This document shows positions 8,559 through 16,835 of a stretch of DNA of 64,000 bases, one piece after another (position 1 is the first letter of the stretch; each line of letters starts with the position of its first letter). Position numbers and translations under genes: made by a program. This DNA is from Phytohabitans flavus (GTDB lineage Bacteria > Actinomycetota > Actinomycetes > Mycobacteriales > Micromonosporaceae): the NCBI RefSeq assembly GCF_011764545.1, contig NZ_AP022870.1, forward strand, positions 4,386,001-4,450,000, in the 5' to 3' direction. The notes beneath the pieces are model-generated. The model was not told the origin of the DNA and searched no databases. It saw only the letters and a list, made by a program, of their open reading frames with translations.

Positions 8559-9140
8559 ATGAACGCCCAACAGCTGCAAACCCAGCAAACACTCATCGTG
8601 CGGCAACGCATCCGCATGATGGTCAACCAGTACGAGGTGCACGCGGCCGGTCCGGACGGGTCCGAGGCCGGGATGCTCGCGTTCGCGCAGCAGAAGCGGA
8701 TGGCCTTCAAGGAGCAGGTCACCCTCTACACCGACGACACCAAGCAGCAGCCGGTGCTCGGGTTCAAGGCCCGCAAGGTGATGGACCTCGGCTCGGCGTA
8801 TGACGTGACCGACCCGTCCGGCGCGGCGATCGGTCTGTTCCGCAAGGACTTCAAGCGGTCGCTGCTGCGGTCGACCTGGATCGTGGAGCAGCCCGGCCTG
8901 CCGCCCGCGACCGGCCAGGAGCGCAGCCAGCTCGTGGCGATCCTGCGCCGCTTCGCCGAGGGACTGTCGTGGCTGCCGTACCACTTCGACTTCGTCTTCG
9001 AGGGCGGCCAGCCGGCGTTCTCGGTCGTGAAGAAGTGGGGCCTGCGCGACAAGTACGTGGTGACCATCCACGAGCCACGCCTCGACCGGCGCATGGTCAT
9101 CGCGATGGCGGTGGGTCTGGACGCGCTCCAGGGCCGCTGA
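8559..9140 (+). CDS. LURP-one-related / scramblase-like protein
   Basis: 193 residues with no signal peptide. The beta-rich pattern (TLIVRQRIRMMVNQYEV, then AFAQQKRMAFKEQVTLYTDD and VLGFKARKVMDLGSAYDV) matches the tubby-C-like LURP-one/phospholipid-scramblase superfamily. The C-terminus has one hydrophobic segment, consistent with the C-terminal helix buried in the barrel. In bacteria the role of these proteins is unknown. The ATG at 8559 gives the expected family N-terminus (MNAQQLQTQQTLIVRQ). No clear Shine-Dalgarno site lies upstream, so the mRNA may be leaderless or poorly initiated. Confidence 0.82.
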   Translation: MNAQQLQTQQTLIVRQRIRMMVNQYEVHAAGPDGSEAGMLAFAQQKRMAFKEQVTLYTDDTKQQPVLGFKARKVMDLGSAYDVTDPSGAAIGLFRKDFKRSLLRSTWIVEQPGLPPATGQERSQLVAILRRFAEGLSWLPYHFDFVFEGGQPAFSVVKKWGLRDKYVVTIHEPRLDRRMVIAMAVGLDALQGR

Positions 9141-9143
9141 AAC

Positions 9144-9160
9144 TCCGTTGCCGCAACGGA
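9144..9160 (+). terminator. Short hairpin after the LURP-like gene
   Basis: TCCGTTG, a CCG loop and CAACGGA form a perfect 7-bp stem three bases after the stop codon. No U-tract follows, as is usual for actinobacterial terminators. It sits between convergent genes and could serve both. Confidence 0.5.
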
Positions 9161-9296
9161 TCGGCGACCCTTACCGTCGGTACCAACAGCTTGTGGCCAG
9201 CTGCGGCCGGCGCCCTGTCGCGGGCGCTGGCCCCACGCGGCCGGCGGACACCTCTCTCGCCCGCCGGCCGTCGTGGTTCCTCCACTGTGGAGAGTG

Positions 9297-10400
9297 TCAG
9301 CCTTCCTTCACCGGAAACCACGTGCCCTTGTCGGCGATCGTGGCAAACCGCAAGCCGTCGGCGATCGCCTTGATCTGGTCCGCGGAGAGGGTGCCGGACT
9401 GGTCGTACACCTCGGCGTAGTACCGGCCGTCGATCTTCACGTCGCAGAAGTACTTGCCCTCCGGGCAGGGCGGGTTGAACGGGTGCCGGTACGGCCCCTC
9501 GGTGTCGACCGGGTTCACCGAGATGCGGATCGCCGGGGCATCCGGGAGGTTCAGCTCGCGCTGGCCAGCCAGCGCGGTGGTGTTCGCCGGGACGTACAGC
9601 AGCAGCGCCATCGGCGCGTCGCCGCTCACGAGGCCCCGGGTGCCCGCGCTGGCCAGCTTCCAGCCGTCCGGCACGTGGGTCACCTTGACCGGAAGCTTCA
9701 CGCTCGCCGGCTCCCGGGTGGCGAACCGCTCGGCGAGCTGCCGCAGCACGTCGGCCGGCACGGTGTGCTGGGCGAGGTAGTCGGCCTCGATGGTGGCCCA
9801 GGCGCCGTCCGCGTACTGCCAGGCGATGGCCGGCACGTCGAACGTCTTGGTGACCGGGTCCTTCCGGGACTCAAGGTCCGGCCCGCCCACCTGCACCTTC
9901 TGCGGCAGGGTGGTCGCGAAGCCCTCCCGCCCGCCGATGGTCACCGCGGTGCCGGCGCGGAACTTGTCCGGGCTGAAGGCGCCTTGGCGGTACACGGTCA
10001 GCGTGCCGGCGTCGAGCGTGACGTCCGGGCCCTCGCCGACGTCCACGTTGGACCGCTGGAGGAGCGTCCGCTCGTAGCTGGGCGTGACCTCGATCGGGTC
10101 CACGATGTGGAAGTCGCCGATGGCGTACCCGCTGAAGGTGGTGGTGAACGCCGGAACCACCGCGGCCGCCGCGGAACCGAACGGCCCGGCCTCGACCGAG
10201 TCGACGGGGTCGTTCCCCGCCGGCAGCAGGGTCGCTACGCCGAGGACCACCGCGGTCACGCCGCAGGCGACGCCGGCGCCCCGCACGTACCAGCGGTTTC
10301 GCACCCGCCGGCGGCCGGCCCGCACGATCTCGTCCACGCTCACGCGTACCGGTGGCGCGTCCGCCTTGGCGTCCTCCAAGAGTTGACGCATGTCGTTCAT
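9297..10400 (-). CDS. Membrane-anchored protein paired with a SigE-type sigma factor (putative anti-sigma)
   Basis: 367 residues. The cytoplasmic N-terminus (MNDMRQLLEDAKADAPPVRVSVDEIVRAGRRRVRNR, quoted here only to mark its position) precedes one transmembrane helix (about residues 42-62). A large external domain follows with LPDAPAIRISVNPV and a Cys pair PPCPEGKYFC. The gene lies 15 bp after the sigma factor stop, the standard arrangement for SigE-family sigma/membrane-partner pairs in actinomycetes. The N-terminal 40 residues probably bind the sigma factor, and the external domain would sense a signal. No ZAS zinc motif is present, so anti-sigma activity is inferred from context only. Confidence 0.78.
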   Translation of the reverse strand: MNDMRQLLEDAKADAPPVRVSVDEIVRAGRRRVRNRWYVRGAGVACGVTAVVLGVATLLPAGNDPVDSVEAGPFGSAAAAVVPAFTTTFSGYAIGDFHIVDPIEVTPSYERTLLQRSNVDVGEGPDVTLDAGTLTVYRQGAFSPDKFRAGTAVTIGGREGFATTLPQKVQVGGPDLESRKDPVTKTFDVPAIAWQYADGAWATIEADYLAQHTVPADVLRQLAERFATREPASVKLPVKVTHVPDGWKLASAGTRGLVSGDAPMALLLYVPANTTALAGQRELNLPDAPAIRISVNPVDTEGPYRHPFNPPCPEGKYFCDVKIDGRYYAEVYDQSGTLSADQIKAIADGLRFATIADKGTWFPVKEG

Positions 10401-10415
10401 CGTTCTCCTTGTTCG

Positions 10416-10916
10416 CTATCCGATGGCCGCGTGAAAGTCGTGGTGGCCAAGTGCGGCCCGCAGCGCCTCCAGGCCCTTGGCTGTCTGGCTCTTGACCGTG
10501 CCGGTGCTCCGGCCGAGCACCTGGGCGGTCTCCTCGACGCTCAGCTCCTCGTAGAACCGCAGCACCAGGACCGCCCGCTGCCCGCGCGGCACCCGGAGCA
10601 GCGCCTCCCGCACGTGGGCGTGGTCCTCGGGGTCGATCCGGTCCGGCGCGGGCCGGTCGAGCAGGTCGGGGCTGGTGGATCGTTCGCGCCGCCACGGCCG
10701 CCGCGTCTCGTCGATCGCGGCGTGTATGACGGTGCGGCGGGCGTACGTGTACGGCGCGCTCACCCGGCTCCACCGGACGTACAGCTTGCTGAGGGCGGTG
10801 GATACCGCGTCCTCGGCCGCCTGCCAGTCACCGCAAGTGAGGTACGCCAGCCCGCGCAACGACTCCATCCGGCCGGCGACGAACTCGCGGAACTCGTCCT
10901 CGTCGCGCTGGTTCAC
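10416..10916 (-). CDS. SigE-family ECF RNA polymerase sigma factor
   Basis: 166 residues. Region 2 is seen in SLRGLAYLTCGDWQAAEDAVSTAL and region 4 in PRGQRAVLVLRFYEELSVEETAQVLG followed by the recognition helix TGTVKSQTAKGLEALR. It belongs to the short SigE-like group common in Streptomyces and Micromonosporaceae. The downstream membrane protein is the likely partner. The ATG at 10916 directly gives the family start MNQRDEDEFREFV. Confidence 0.92.
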   Translation of the reverse strand: MNQRDEDEFREFVAGRMESLRGLAYLTCGDWQAAEDAVSTALSKLYVRWSRVSAPYTYARRTVIHAAIDETRRPWRRERSTSPDLLDRPAPDRIDPEDHAHVREALLRVPRGQRAVLVLRFYEELSVEETAQVLGRSTGTVKSQTAKGLEALRAALGHHDFHAAIG

Positions 10917-10988
10917 TCGTGTTGGCTCCTTCCGTCGGGATCCAGACGGAAGTCGCCACGTGCGAGGTTGCCCGGCCGGAGAAAAGTT

Positions 10989-11546
10989 TTAGCCGACCTG
11001 TCCGGTGACCGTGGCGCGACTACCTGTGACAGTCGCGGTGACCGGCGTGAAGGCGTGCGTGCGGAGGGCGCCCGAGACCTGGGCGGCGATCGCCGCGACG
11101 GCGGCGTGGGTGGGTCGCTCGGCGAATACGCGCAGGGTGCCCCCGGGGGCGAGGAGGCGGCCGATCTGGCCGAGCAAGCCGGGCGGGGTGGCCAGCCAGA
11201 AAAGGCTCACGTTTACCGCGAAGATCGTGTCGAACGAGTGGTCCGGCAGCTCGGCCGCGGCGGCGTCCTCGGCTGCCGTTATGTCGAGGTGCCGGACCTC
11301 GACCTTGCCGGTACGGATCTGGGTGGCGTTGCGCTCGCGTGCCTGACGTACCGCGCTCGCCGCCCGGTCGATGGCGAGGATCCGCCCCTCCCGGAGCCGC
11401 TCGGCGACGAGCGCGGTGGCCGTACCGGCCCCGCACCCGATCTCCAGGAGGCGGTCGGACGGGCCCACCGCGAGGGCCTCCACCACCCAGCGCTGCCGCT
11501 CGACCACGCGGAGCGGTGCCGACGTCACCGCGCCGTCACCCGCCAT
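10989..11546 (-). CDS. Class I SAM-dependent methyltransferase
   Basis: 185 residues. Motif I, LLEIGCGAGTATALVAERL, binds S-adenosylmethionine; motif II is ILAIDRAASAVRQAR and the post-II acidic site is VRHLDITAAED. SFDTIFAVNVSLFW corresponds to motif IV. There is no added domain to indicate the substrate. The gene stands between the SigE operon and a SRPBCC-fold gene on the same strand, each separated by short gaps, but a functional link is not evident. Confidence 0.88.
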   Translation of the reverse strand: MAGDGAVTSAPLRVVERQRWVVEALAVGPSDRLLEIGCGAGTATALVAERLREGRILAIDRAASAVRQARERNATQIRTGKVEVRHLDITAAEDAAAAELPDHSFDTIFAVNVSLFWLATPPGLLGQIGRLLAPGGTLRVFAERPTHAAVAAIAAQVSGALRTHAFTPVTATVTGSRATVTGQVG

Positions 11547-11575
11547 GGTCGAAGACTACGTCGGCGTGCGCGGCC

Positions 11576-11968
11576 TCAGCTGGTGTTGAAGTTGTCGTCG
11601 ACGTCGCCGCACAGGTGGTGCATCGTCTCGTCGAGTACGGTCCGGACGTTCTCCGGGTCCAGGTTGACGCCCTCGGCGTTGACCGCCACGTGCACCCGGC
11701 TACCGCCCGCCGGGTCGTCCTCGACGCGCGCGGTGCCTTCCACGTACGGCGGCTTGAGCGTGCGCACCGTCATCCGCTTTTCTTCCACCACCCTGTCGAC
11801 CTGGCACTCGGTCGAGCCGATCGGGGAGACGAAGCGTACGCGGTCGGGCCCGCGCCACTGCATCCGCACGCCGAACGGCAGCCACCGGTACACGCGGTCG
11901 GGGTCGGTGAGGTTGTTGAAGACCACCTCGGACGGCGCGTGGAACCCGTACCTGTCACTGATCTCCAT
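11576..11968 (-). CDS. SRPBCC (polyketide cyclase/dehydrase-like) family protein
   Basis: 130 residues from MEISDRYGFHAPSEVVFNNL. The opening strand-helix followed by DPDRVYRWLPFGV is typical of the START-like helix-grip fold, which holds a hydrophobic ligand. The strands RVRFVSPIGSTECQVDRVV and RVHVAVNAEGVNL continue the sheet. The ATG at 11968 restores the usual N-terminus; an upstream in-frame extension to 12109 lacks family character. The ligand is unknown. Confidence 0.75.
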   Translation of the reverse strand: MEISDRYGFHAPSEVVFNNLTDPDRVYRWLPFGVRMQWRGPDRVRFVSPIGSTECQVDRVVEEKRMTVRTLKPPYVEGTARVEDDPAGGSRVHVAVNAEGVNLDPENVRTVLDETMHHLCGDVDDNFNTS

Positions 11969-12028
11969 GCCTGTGTCATACCCAGTGCGGGCGCGGTTAC
12001 CGGGGACCGCCGCGGGTATCCCGAACAC

Positions 12029-12307
12029 ATGTCTGACCGCACTCGCAGTGAGAGCACGGAGACACTGACCGAGGAAATCCTGCGCGACGGTGGCCCCACG
12101 CGCGGCCACGGCGCCGTTACCACCACGGGTGGCACCGCCGGGCCGGCCAGCGTACGTCGCCGACCGAACCGGAGCACTAGGGACAAAAAGGTCGCGCCGA
12201 CCACCACCGGCGACGCGACGAGCGGCGGGATGAGCACCCCGGCGAGCGGCGCGACGAGCGACGGTACGACCGGCGGAGCGACCTCGGGCAACTTCACTGA
12301 CCGTTGA
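12029..12307 (+). CDS. Small hydrophilic Thr/Gly-rich hypothetical protein
   Basis: 92 residues starting MSDRTRSESTETLTEEILRD and ending TSGNFTDR. The N-terminal 25 residues look like a short amphipathic helix. The middle GGPTRGHGAVTTTGGTAG and RRPNRSTRDKK stretches are basic, and the tail is a Thr/Gly/Ser/Ala-rich disordered run. I know no family function. Third-position GC is biased as in its neighbours and the frame is open to a clean TGA, but low complexity keeps confidence moderate. It lies between a divergent SRPBCC gene and an alpha/beta hydrolase. Confidence 0.45.
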   Translation: MSDRTRSESTETLTEEILRDGGPTRGHGAVTTTGGTAGPASVRRRPNRSTRDKKVAPTTTGDATSGGMSTPASGATSDGTTGGATSGNFTDR

Positions 12308-12399
12308 GGCCCGATGTCGTCGGCCGCGCCGATGAGTTTTCCGCGACCCCGGAGTCTGACCCTCGCGAGATACGAGATACGACTTCGAGGAGCGGCACC

Positions 12400-13227
12400 A
12401 TGAGTGACACCACCACGACCGGCCGGTACGCCGACGTCAACGGGCTCCACCTCTACTACGAGACCCACGGCACGGGGCGGCCGCTGATCCTGCTGCACGG
12501 CGGCCTCGGCGCCGGCGGGATGTTCGGCCCGATCTTGCCCGCGCTCACCGAGCGCCACCAGGTGATCCTGCCCGACCTGCAAGGGCACGGCCGCACGGCC
12601 GACATCGACCGGCCGATCGACATCGCGCTGATGGCCGACGACATCGCGGCGCTCATCGACCACCTGGGCCTCGACCGTCCCGACGTGGCCGGTTACTCGC
12701 TCGGCGGCGGGGTGGCGCTGCTGACCGCGATCCGGCACCCGGAGAAGGTCGGTCGCCTGGTCAGCGCCTCCGCGCACATCCGCACGGACGCGCTCCCCGC
12801 GGAGATGCGCGAGCAGCAGGGCCAGGTCAACGCCGCGGCGGCGGAGTTCCTGAAGGAAACGCCGATGTACCAGACGTACATGGAGCTCGCACCGCGCCCG
12901 GAGGACTTCCCGCGGCTGCTCGACAAGATGGGCGAGGCGATGTCGCACGACTTCGACTACACCGAGGAGGTACGCGGCCTCCAGATGCCGACGCTGATCG
13001 TGGCCGGCGACGCGGACATGGCCCCGCCGAGCCACTACGTCGAGGTCTTCAAGCTGCTGGACGGCGGCCTGCGGGACGGCGGCTGGATGAGCGAGGGGCG
13101 GCCGAAGGGCGGGCACGCGCTGGCGATCCTGCCCGGGCTCACGCACTACAACCTGTTCGCGTCGCCCCTCTTCGCCGCGGTGACGCTCGCCTTCCTGGAC
13201 CCGGAGGAGACCAGCTGGGTGGGCTAG
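12400..13227 (+). CDS. Alpha/beta hydrolase
   Basis: 275 residues. The oxyanion region is LILLHGGLGAGGMFG, the nucleophile elbow is GYSLGGGVALL (Ser in G-x-S-x-G), the acid is probably in LIVAGDADMAPP, and the catalytic His lies in KGGHALAILPGLTHY. The lid between strands 6 and 7 is helical and Met/Gln-rich. The ATG at 12400 is 6 bp after GAGGAG; the open frame upstream to 12304 is not needed. It is a cytosolic esterase- or dienelactone-hydrolase-like enzyme of unknown substrate. Confidence 0.9.
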   Translation: MSDTTTTGRYADVNGLHLYYETHGTGRPLILLHGGLGAGGMFGPILPALTERHQVILPDLQGHGRTADIDRPIDIALMADDIAALIDHLGLDRPDVAGYSLGGGVALLTAIRHPEKVGRLVSASAHIRTDALPAEMREQQGQVNAAAAEFLKETPMYQTYMELAPRPEDFPRLLDKMGEAMSHDFDYTEEVRGLQMPTLIVAGDADMAPPSHYVEVFKLLDGGLRDGGWMSEGRPKGGHALAILPGLTHYNLFASPLFAAVTLAFLDPEETSWVG

Positions 13228-13269
13228 CTTTCCGGGCGTGAAAGGCCCGTCCGCGGGTACCGGTCAGGT

Positions 13270-13599
13270 GTGGAAGGACTTGGCGAACCGGTGGCCTACA
13301 CCGTCCTGCCGGACCGTGCACCCGTGCTCGACAGTGACCGGGTCTTCGTCGGCCTGGTGGAACACGTCCTGGCTGACGAGGGGCAGGACATCTTCCACGG
13401 CCTGATCGTGCGTACCCCGGACGGGCCGCGCTTCGCCGACCGCGAGCAGATCGCCGAGATGCACAGCGGCGGAGCGCTGCTGACCGTGCCCGGCACGGAC
13501 CTGCGCGAGCCGAGCGCCGACCCGGTCGCCGGCGATGCCGAGCGCCCGGTCAGCGAGCGGCTCCAGCGCGCGTGGGAGTGGCTGAAGAAGCCCCAGTAG
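13270..13599 (+). CDS. Small PRC-barrel-like protein
   Basis: 109 residues from GTG (MEGLGEPVAYTVLPDRAPV). The core DSDRVFVGLVEHVLADEGQDIFHGLIVRTPDG resembles the PRC-barrel beta domain seen in small actinobacterial proteins, where the repeated G-x-V-x-x-V-L-x-D pattern marks the barrel. The C-terminus ERLQRAWEWLKKP is an amphipathic helix. No enzymatic motif is present; PRC barrels usually mediate protein contacts. The gene lies 42 bp after the hydrolase and may share its transcript. Confidence 0.65.
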   Translation: MEGLGEPVAYTVLPDRAPVLDSDRVFVGLVEHVLADEGQDIFHGLIVRTPDGPRFADREQIAEMHSGGALLTVPGTDLREPSADPVAGDAERPVSERLQRAWEWLKKPQ

Positions 13600-13638
13600 C
13601 CCTCCCCCACGCTGGTTGGTGCGTGACCAGCCCCACTC

Positions 13639-13698
13639 TTGAACTAGTTCAAATCCAGGGCTACCTTGACTGTGATTTGAACTAGTTCAAATCCAGGG
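13639..13698 (+). promoter_or_regulatory. Duplicated palindromic operator and promoter for the TetR operon
   Basis: The palindrome TTGAACTAGTTCAA occurs at 13639-13652 and, extended to 16 bp (TTTGAACTAGTTCAAA), at 13676-13691. Each copy is followed by ATCCAGGG, giving two direct repeats of 22 bp spaced 38 bp apart. TTGAAC inside the first copy (13639-13644) and TACCTT (13662-13667) have a 17-bp spacer and make a plausible -35/-10 pair. One operator would then cover the -35 and the other the start of transcription. The arrangement predicts strong autorepression by the TetR protein encoded just downstream. Confidence 0.8.
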
Positions 13699-13708
13699 GG
13701 TCGTGGGG

Positions 13709-14383
13709 ATGTCCAAGCCGCCCGGTGCGCCGCCGGCGCACGGTGAGCGCACACGCGAGCTGATCGTCCAGACCGCGCTGCGGCTGTTCGCCGAGCGGGG
13801 CTACGAGCGCACCACGATGCGCGCCATCGCCGACGCCGCCGGCCTGTCGGTGAGCAACGCGTACTACTACTTCCGCTCCAAGGACCAGCTGGTCCAGGAG
13901 TTCTACGCGGAGATCCAGCGCCGGCACCGCGAGGAGGCGGCGGAGGCGTTGGGCCGCGACGGTTTCGTCGACCGCCTGCGCGGGGTGCTGCACGCGGGCG
14001 TGACGGTGATGGCGCCGTACCACGACTTCGCCGGCTCCTTCGTCGGTGTCGCGATCAACCCACGGTCCGGGTCGAGCCCGTTCAGCGACGAGTCGACGGC
14101 CGCCCGGGAGGCCGCGATCGGCCTGTTCCGCGACGTCGTCGAGGGCGCGAAGCCGGCCGTCGACCGCCAGGTCCGCGCCGACCTGCCCGAGCTGCTGTGG
14201 CTGGCCTACCTCGGCGTGACGCTGTACTGGGTGCACGACACGTCGTACGAGCAGGACCGCACCCGGCGGCTGATCGACCTGGCCACCCCGTTCGTGGCGC
14301 GACTGATCCGGCTCAGCCGGCTGCCCGGCATGCGCCCGATCACCACCGACCTGCTGTGGCTGGTCCGGAAGGTGCGCTCGTGA
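13709..14383 (+). CDS. TetR family transcriptional regulator
   Basis: 224 residues. The N-terminal HTH reads ERGYERTTMRAIADAAGLSVSNAYYYFRSKDQLV, a textbook TetR DNA-binding domain. The C-terminal ligand domain has GFVDRLRGVLHAGV and WLAYLGVTLYWVHDTS helices. A GTG at 13703 is possible, but the ATG at 13709 is better spaced from AGGGGG. Two identical palindromes lie directly upstream, so it probably represses its own operon. The stop overlaps the GTG of the YndJ-like gene (GTGA), indicating coupled translation with the two downstream genes. Confidence 0.93.
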   Translation: MSKPPGAPPAHGERTRELIVQTALRLFAERGYERTTMRAIADAAGLSVSNAYYYFRSKDQLVQEFYAEIQRRHREEAAEALGRDGFVDRLRGVLHAGVTVMAPYHDFAGSFVGVAINPRSGSSPFSDESTAAREAAIGLFRDVVEGAKPAVDRQVRADLPELLWLAYLGVTLYWVHDTSYEQDRTRRLIDLATPFVARLIRLSRLPGMRPITTDLLWLVRKVRS

Positions 14384-15231
14384 GCACGTGGAGCCAGGCC
14401 CTGCTCGACCTGCTGATCTGTGTCGGCCTGCTGGTCGTGATGCCGCTCGGCCTGCGGCTACTGCCCGCGTCGGGGCTGGCTGGCGTACGCCGGCTGTGGT
14501 TCGCCGCCGCCGCGCCGGCCGCCGTCTCCGTGTGGCTGCCGCGCGGCTGGCTCGCGGCGGTGCTGGCCGCCGCGTACCTGCCGGCGGCCGCGGCGCTGCT
14601 GCTGAGCGCGGCCCGCGTGGTCCTCTCGCGACGCCTGCCCCTGCCGCGTACCGTCGCGGTCGCCACCGCGCTGGCCGGGCCGACGGTCGCCGGTTGCGCG
14701 CTGGTGGCCGAGCGGGCGGGCGTGCACCTCTTCGGGTTCGACCTCGACGTGCTGGCGCTGACCGTGGCCCACTTCCACTACGCCGGGTTCGCCGCCGCGC
14801 TCGTCGCCGGCCTTGTGTGCGGTGTGGACGGTGACGGTCCGGCCGGGCGCCTCGCGGCGGTCTCGGTGCCGGCCGGCATCGCGGTGGTGTTCGCGGGCTT
14901 CTTCACCGGCGAGTGGGTCGAGCTGGCCGGCGCCGCCCTGCTCACCGCCGGCATGTGGCTCGTCGGCTGGCTCACCTGGCGCCGGGCCCGCGCCGGCGCG
15001 GCGACCCGCGGGCTGCTCGTGACCTCCGCGGTCACGCTCACGGCCACGATGGTCCTGGCCCTCGTGTGGGCGCTCGGGCAGGCCGCCGACCTCCCGCACC
15101 TGCCGCTTTCCTGGATGGTCGCGACGCACGGGCTGGCCAACGCGCTCGGCTTCGCACTCTGCGCACTCATCGCCTGGCAACGGATAGGAGCGGGCAGCGA
15201 ATGGGGAGTATCGGGAGTGAGGACGGAATGA
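14380..15231 (+). CDS. YndJ-like multi-pass membrane protein
   Basis: 283 residues with about nine to ten hydrophobic helices. Segments such as FGFDLDVLALTVAHFHYAGF and SWMVATHGLANALGF carry conserved His residues inside the membrane, a hallmark of the YndJ family. The biochemical role is unknown. It starts with a GTG overlapping the TetR stop and ends overlapping the DUF1990 ATG, so the three genes form one tightly coupled operon under the duplicated operator. Confidence 0.8.
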   Translation: MSTWSQALLDLLICVGLLVVMPLGLRLLPASGLAGVRRLWFAAAAPAAVSVWLPRGWLAAVLAAAYLPAAAALLLSAARVVLSRRLPLPRTVAVATALAGPTVAGCALVAERAGVHLFGFDLDVLALTVAHFHYAGFAAALVAGLVCGVDGDGPAGRLAAVSVPAGIAVVFAGFFTGEWVELAGAALLTAGMWLVGWLTWRRARAGAATRGLLVTSAVTLTATMVLALVWALGQAADLPHLPLSWMVATHGLANALGFALCALIAWQRIGAGSEWGVSGVRTE

Positions 15232-15740
15232 CACTGACCACGTACCCGGAAACGGGCGCCACACTGCGCGGACCGCTGCCGGCGGGATACCGCCACCTGA
15301 GGCGCCGCATGCGGGTGGGCGCCGGCGCCAAGGCGTACGCGAGTGCGGTGGAGGCGGTGCTGACCTGGCGGATGCACAAGGCGATGGGGGTACGCGTCCA
15401 GGCCTCCGCGCCCCGCGCCGCCGCCGGCGTCACCGTGACCACCCGACCCAGCCTCGGCCCGGTCGGTCTCGACGCGCCGTGCGTCGTCGTGTGGGCCGAG
15501 CACGGCGAGCGGCAGGGCGGGTTCGGGTACGGCTCGGTCGGCCGCCACCCGTTGCGTGGCGAGGAGGCGTTCGTCGTCACGCGGGACGAGGACGACACCG
15601 TGTGGCTGGAGATCGTCGCGTTCAGCCGCCCGGTGCTCTGGTGGCTGCGGCTGGCCGGCCCGCTGCTGCCGGTGTTCCAGCGGTTCTACGCCCAACGCTG
15701 CGGTGCCGCCCTGCGGCGGCTGGTGCGGTCGGAGGCGTAG
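15228..15740 (+). CDS. DUF1990 family protein
   Basis: 170 residues. Features include the early YPETGATLRGPLPAGYRHLRRRMRVG, the central APCVVVWAEHGERQGGFGYGSVGRHPLRGEEAF and the C-terminal WLEIVAFSRPVLWWLRLAGP. These match DUF1990, a SRPBCC-related fold often found beside YndJ-like proteins. It is likely cytosolic or membrane-associated; a small lipid-like ligand is conceivable but unproven. The ATG overlaps the stop of the preceding gene (ATGA). Confidence 0.85.
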   Translation: MTLTTYPETGATLRGPLPAGYRHLRRRMRVGAGAKAYASAVEAVLTWRMHKAMGVRVQASAPRAAAGVTVTTRPSLGPVGLDAPCVVVWAEHGERQGGFGYGSVGRHPLRGEEAFVVTRDEDDTVWLEIVAFSRPVLWWLRLAGPLLPVFQRFYAQRCGAALRRLVRSEA

Positions 15741-15746
15741 CGAGAG

Positions 15747-16826
15747 TCACGGGGAGGCGAGGCCCGCGCCCGCGTCCGCGATGGCGTCGTCGACCCGGTG
15801 GGCGAGGTCCACGTCGAGCCGGGTGACCGCGTCGACCGATCGGGTAGACACGGTCAGCGTCGCCGTGTCCCCGTCCCGCTCGACGTCCGGCGCCCGCCCC
15901 ATCTCGCCGCGCAGCCCTTCGACCAGGTCCAGGACCCGGCGCAGGTTGTCCTCGGGCAGCTGGATGGTCCGCCGGAGCGCGCGGTGGCCGCCGGTCCAGT
16001 ACGGCAGGTTGACCAGGGCCGCGGCCAGCTCGTCGTCGGTCAGCGGCGGGGTCTGGCCGTGCGGCCCGGTGACGCCGCCGCCGGGCGCGGGATCGCTGAT
16101 CAGGTCGCGGATGTCGCCGGGCAGCTCCAGCTCCCCCACCAGCTCCGGCTCCTGGCGGGACAGGATGTACAGCACCGCCTGCACTCGCTGCCGCGCCTCC
16201 TCCGGTGCGGTGCCGGTCAGCCACGACACCTCGGCGACGAAGTCGTCCTCGTCCCAGGCCGGACCCGGCGCGGCGTCGACCTGCTCGGCGAGCAGCGTCG
16301 GCACGGCGTCCAGGACCTGCTGGCGCTGTGGCTCGTCCACCGTGCGTACCAGCGCGGCGATCGTCGCCTCGGCCGCCCGCCGCGCCTCGTCCACGGTCAC
16401 GCCGATGTGGTCGGCCACGGTCGTGACGAAGTCTCGATGCTGCACCATGTCAGAACTTCTCCCTCCGGCCCGCGCGCACGCTTCCCCTGGTTGGACGGCC
16501 GTGCGGGCCAAACCCTTCTCATGCGCCCGGGTACCGGGCTCGCCTCGCTGGTCGGAAGCGCCGGGCGTCGCGTCGGCCTCTTCGGGCGGGACGGCTTCTT
16601 CGGGCGGGACCGTCTCCTCTTGCTCCTCGGGCGCGCGGAACAGGTCGGGTTCGCCGTCCAGGTCGTCCGGCGCCAGGTCGGGCACGGGTGCGTCGTCGTC
16701 CACCGCGGCGGCCGTCTGGTCCGAGTCCTCGACGGGTCGGACGCGCGGCTCTCCCTGCTGTTCGGCGCCCAACTCGCGGGCGGCCTCGCCAAAGTCCTCG
16801 TAGTCGCGGCTGCCGGCCTCTGTCAC
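15747..16826 (-). CDS. DUF2267 plus pterin-dehydratase-like protein with an acidic N-terminal extension
   Basis: 359 residues from a GTG preceded by GAGGAGG. Residues 1-125 are acidic and disordered. Residues 127-245 are a DUF2267 domain (FVTTVADHIGVTVDEARRAAEATI). Residues 265-350 resemble 4a-hydroxytetrahydrobiopterin dehydratase, but the catalytic HHP motif is replaced by GRAP (EMGRAPDV), so that activity is probably lost. A second ATG at 16448 has its own GGAGGGAG site and would yield a 233-residue protein with both folded domains, the form usual for this family. Both products may be made. The gene is convergent with the DUF1990 gene. Confidence 0.78.
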   Translation of the reverse strand: MTEAGSRDYEDFGEAARELGAEQQGEPRVRPVEDSDQTAAAVDDDAPVPDLAPDDLDGEPDLFRAPEEQEETVPPEEAVPPEEADATPGASDQRGEPGTRAHEKGLARTAVQPGEACARAGGRSSDMVQHRDFVTTVADHIGVTVDEARRAAEATIAALVRTVDEPQRQQVLDAVPTLLAEQVDAAPGPAWDEDDFVAEVSWLTGTAPEEARQRVQAVLYILSRQEPELVGELELPGDIRDLISDPAPGGGVTGPHGQTPPLTDDELAAALVNLPYWTGGHRALRRTIQLPEDNLRRVLDLVEGLRGEMGRAPDVERDGDTATLTVSTRSVDAVTRLDVDLAHRVDDAIADAGAGLASP

Positions 16827-16835
16827 GGGCCCTCC

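Noticed and set aside
9273..12068. A 931-codon plus-strand frame across the SigE operon
   Set aside because: It spans several well-supported minus-strand genes and has Arg/Val/Gly-rich sequence without motifs.
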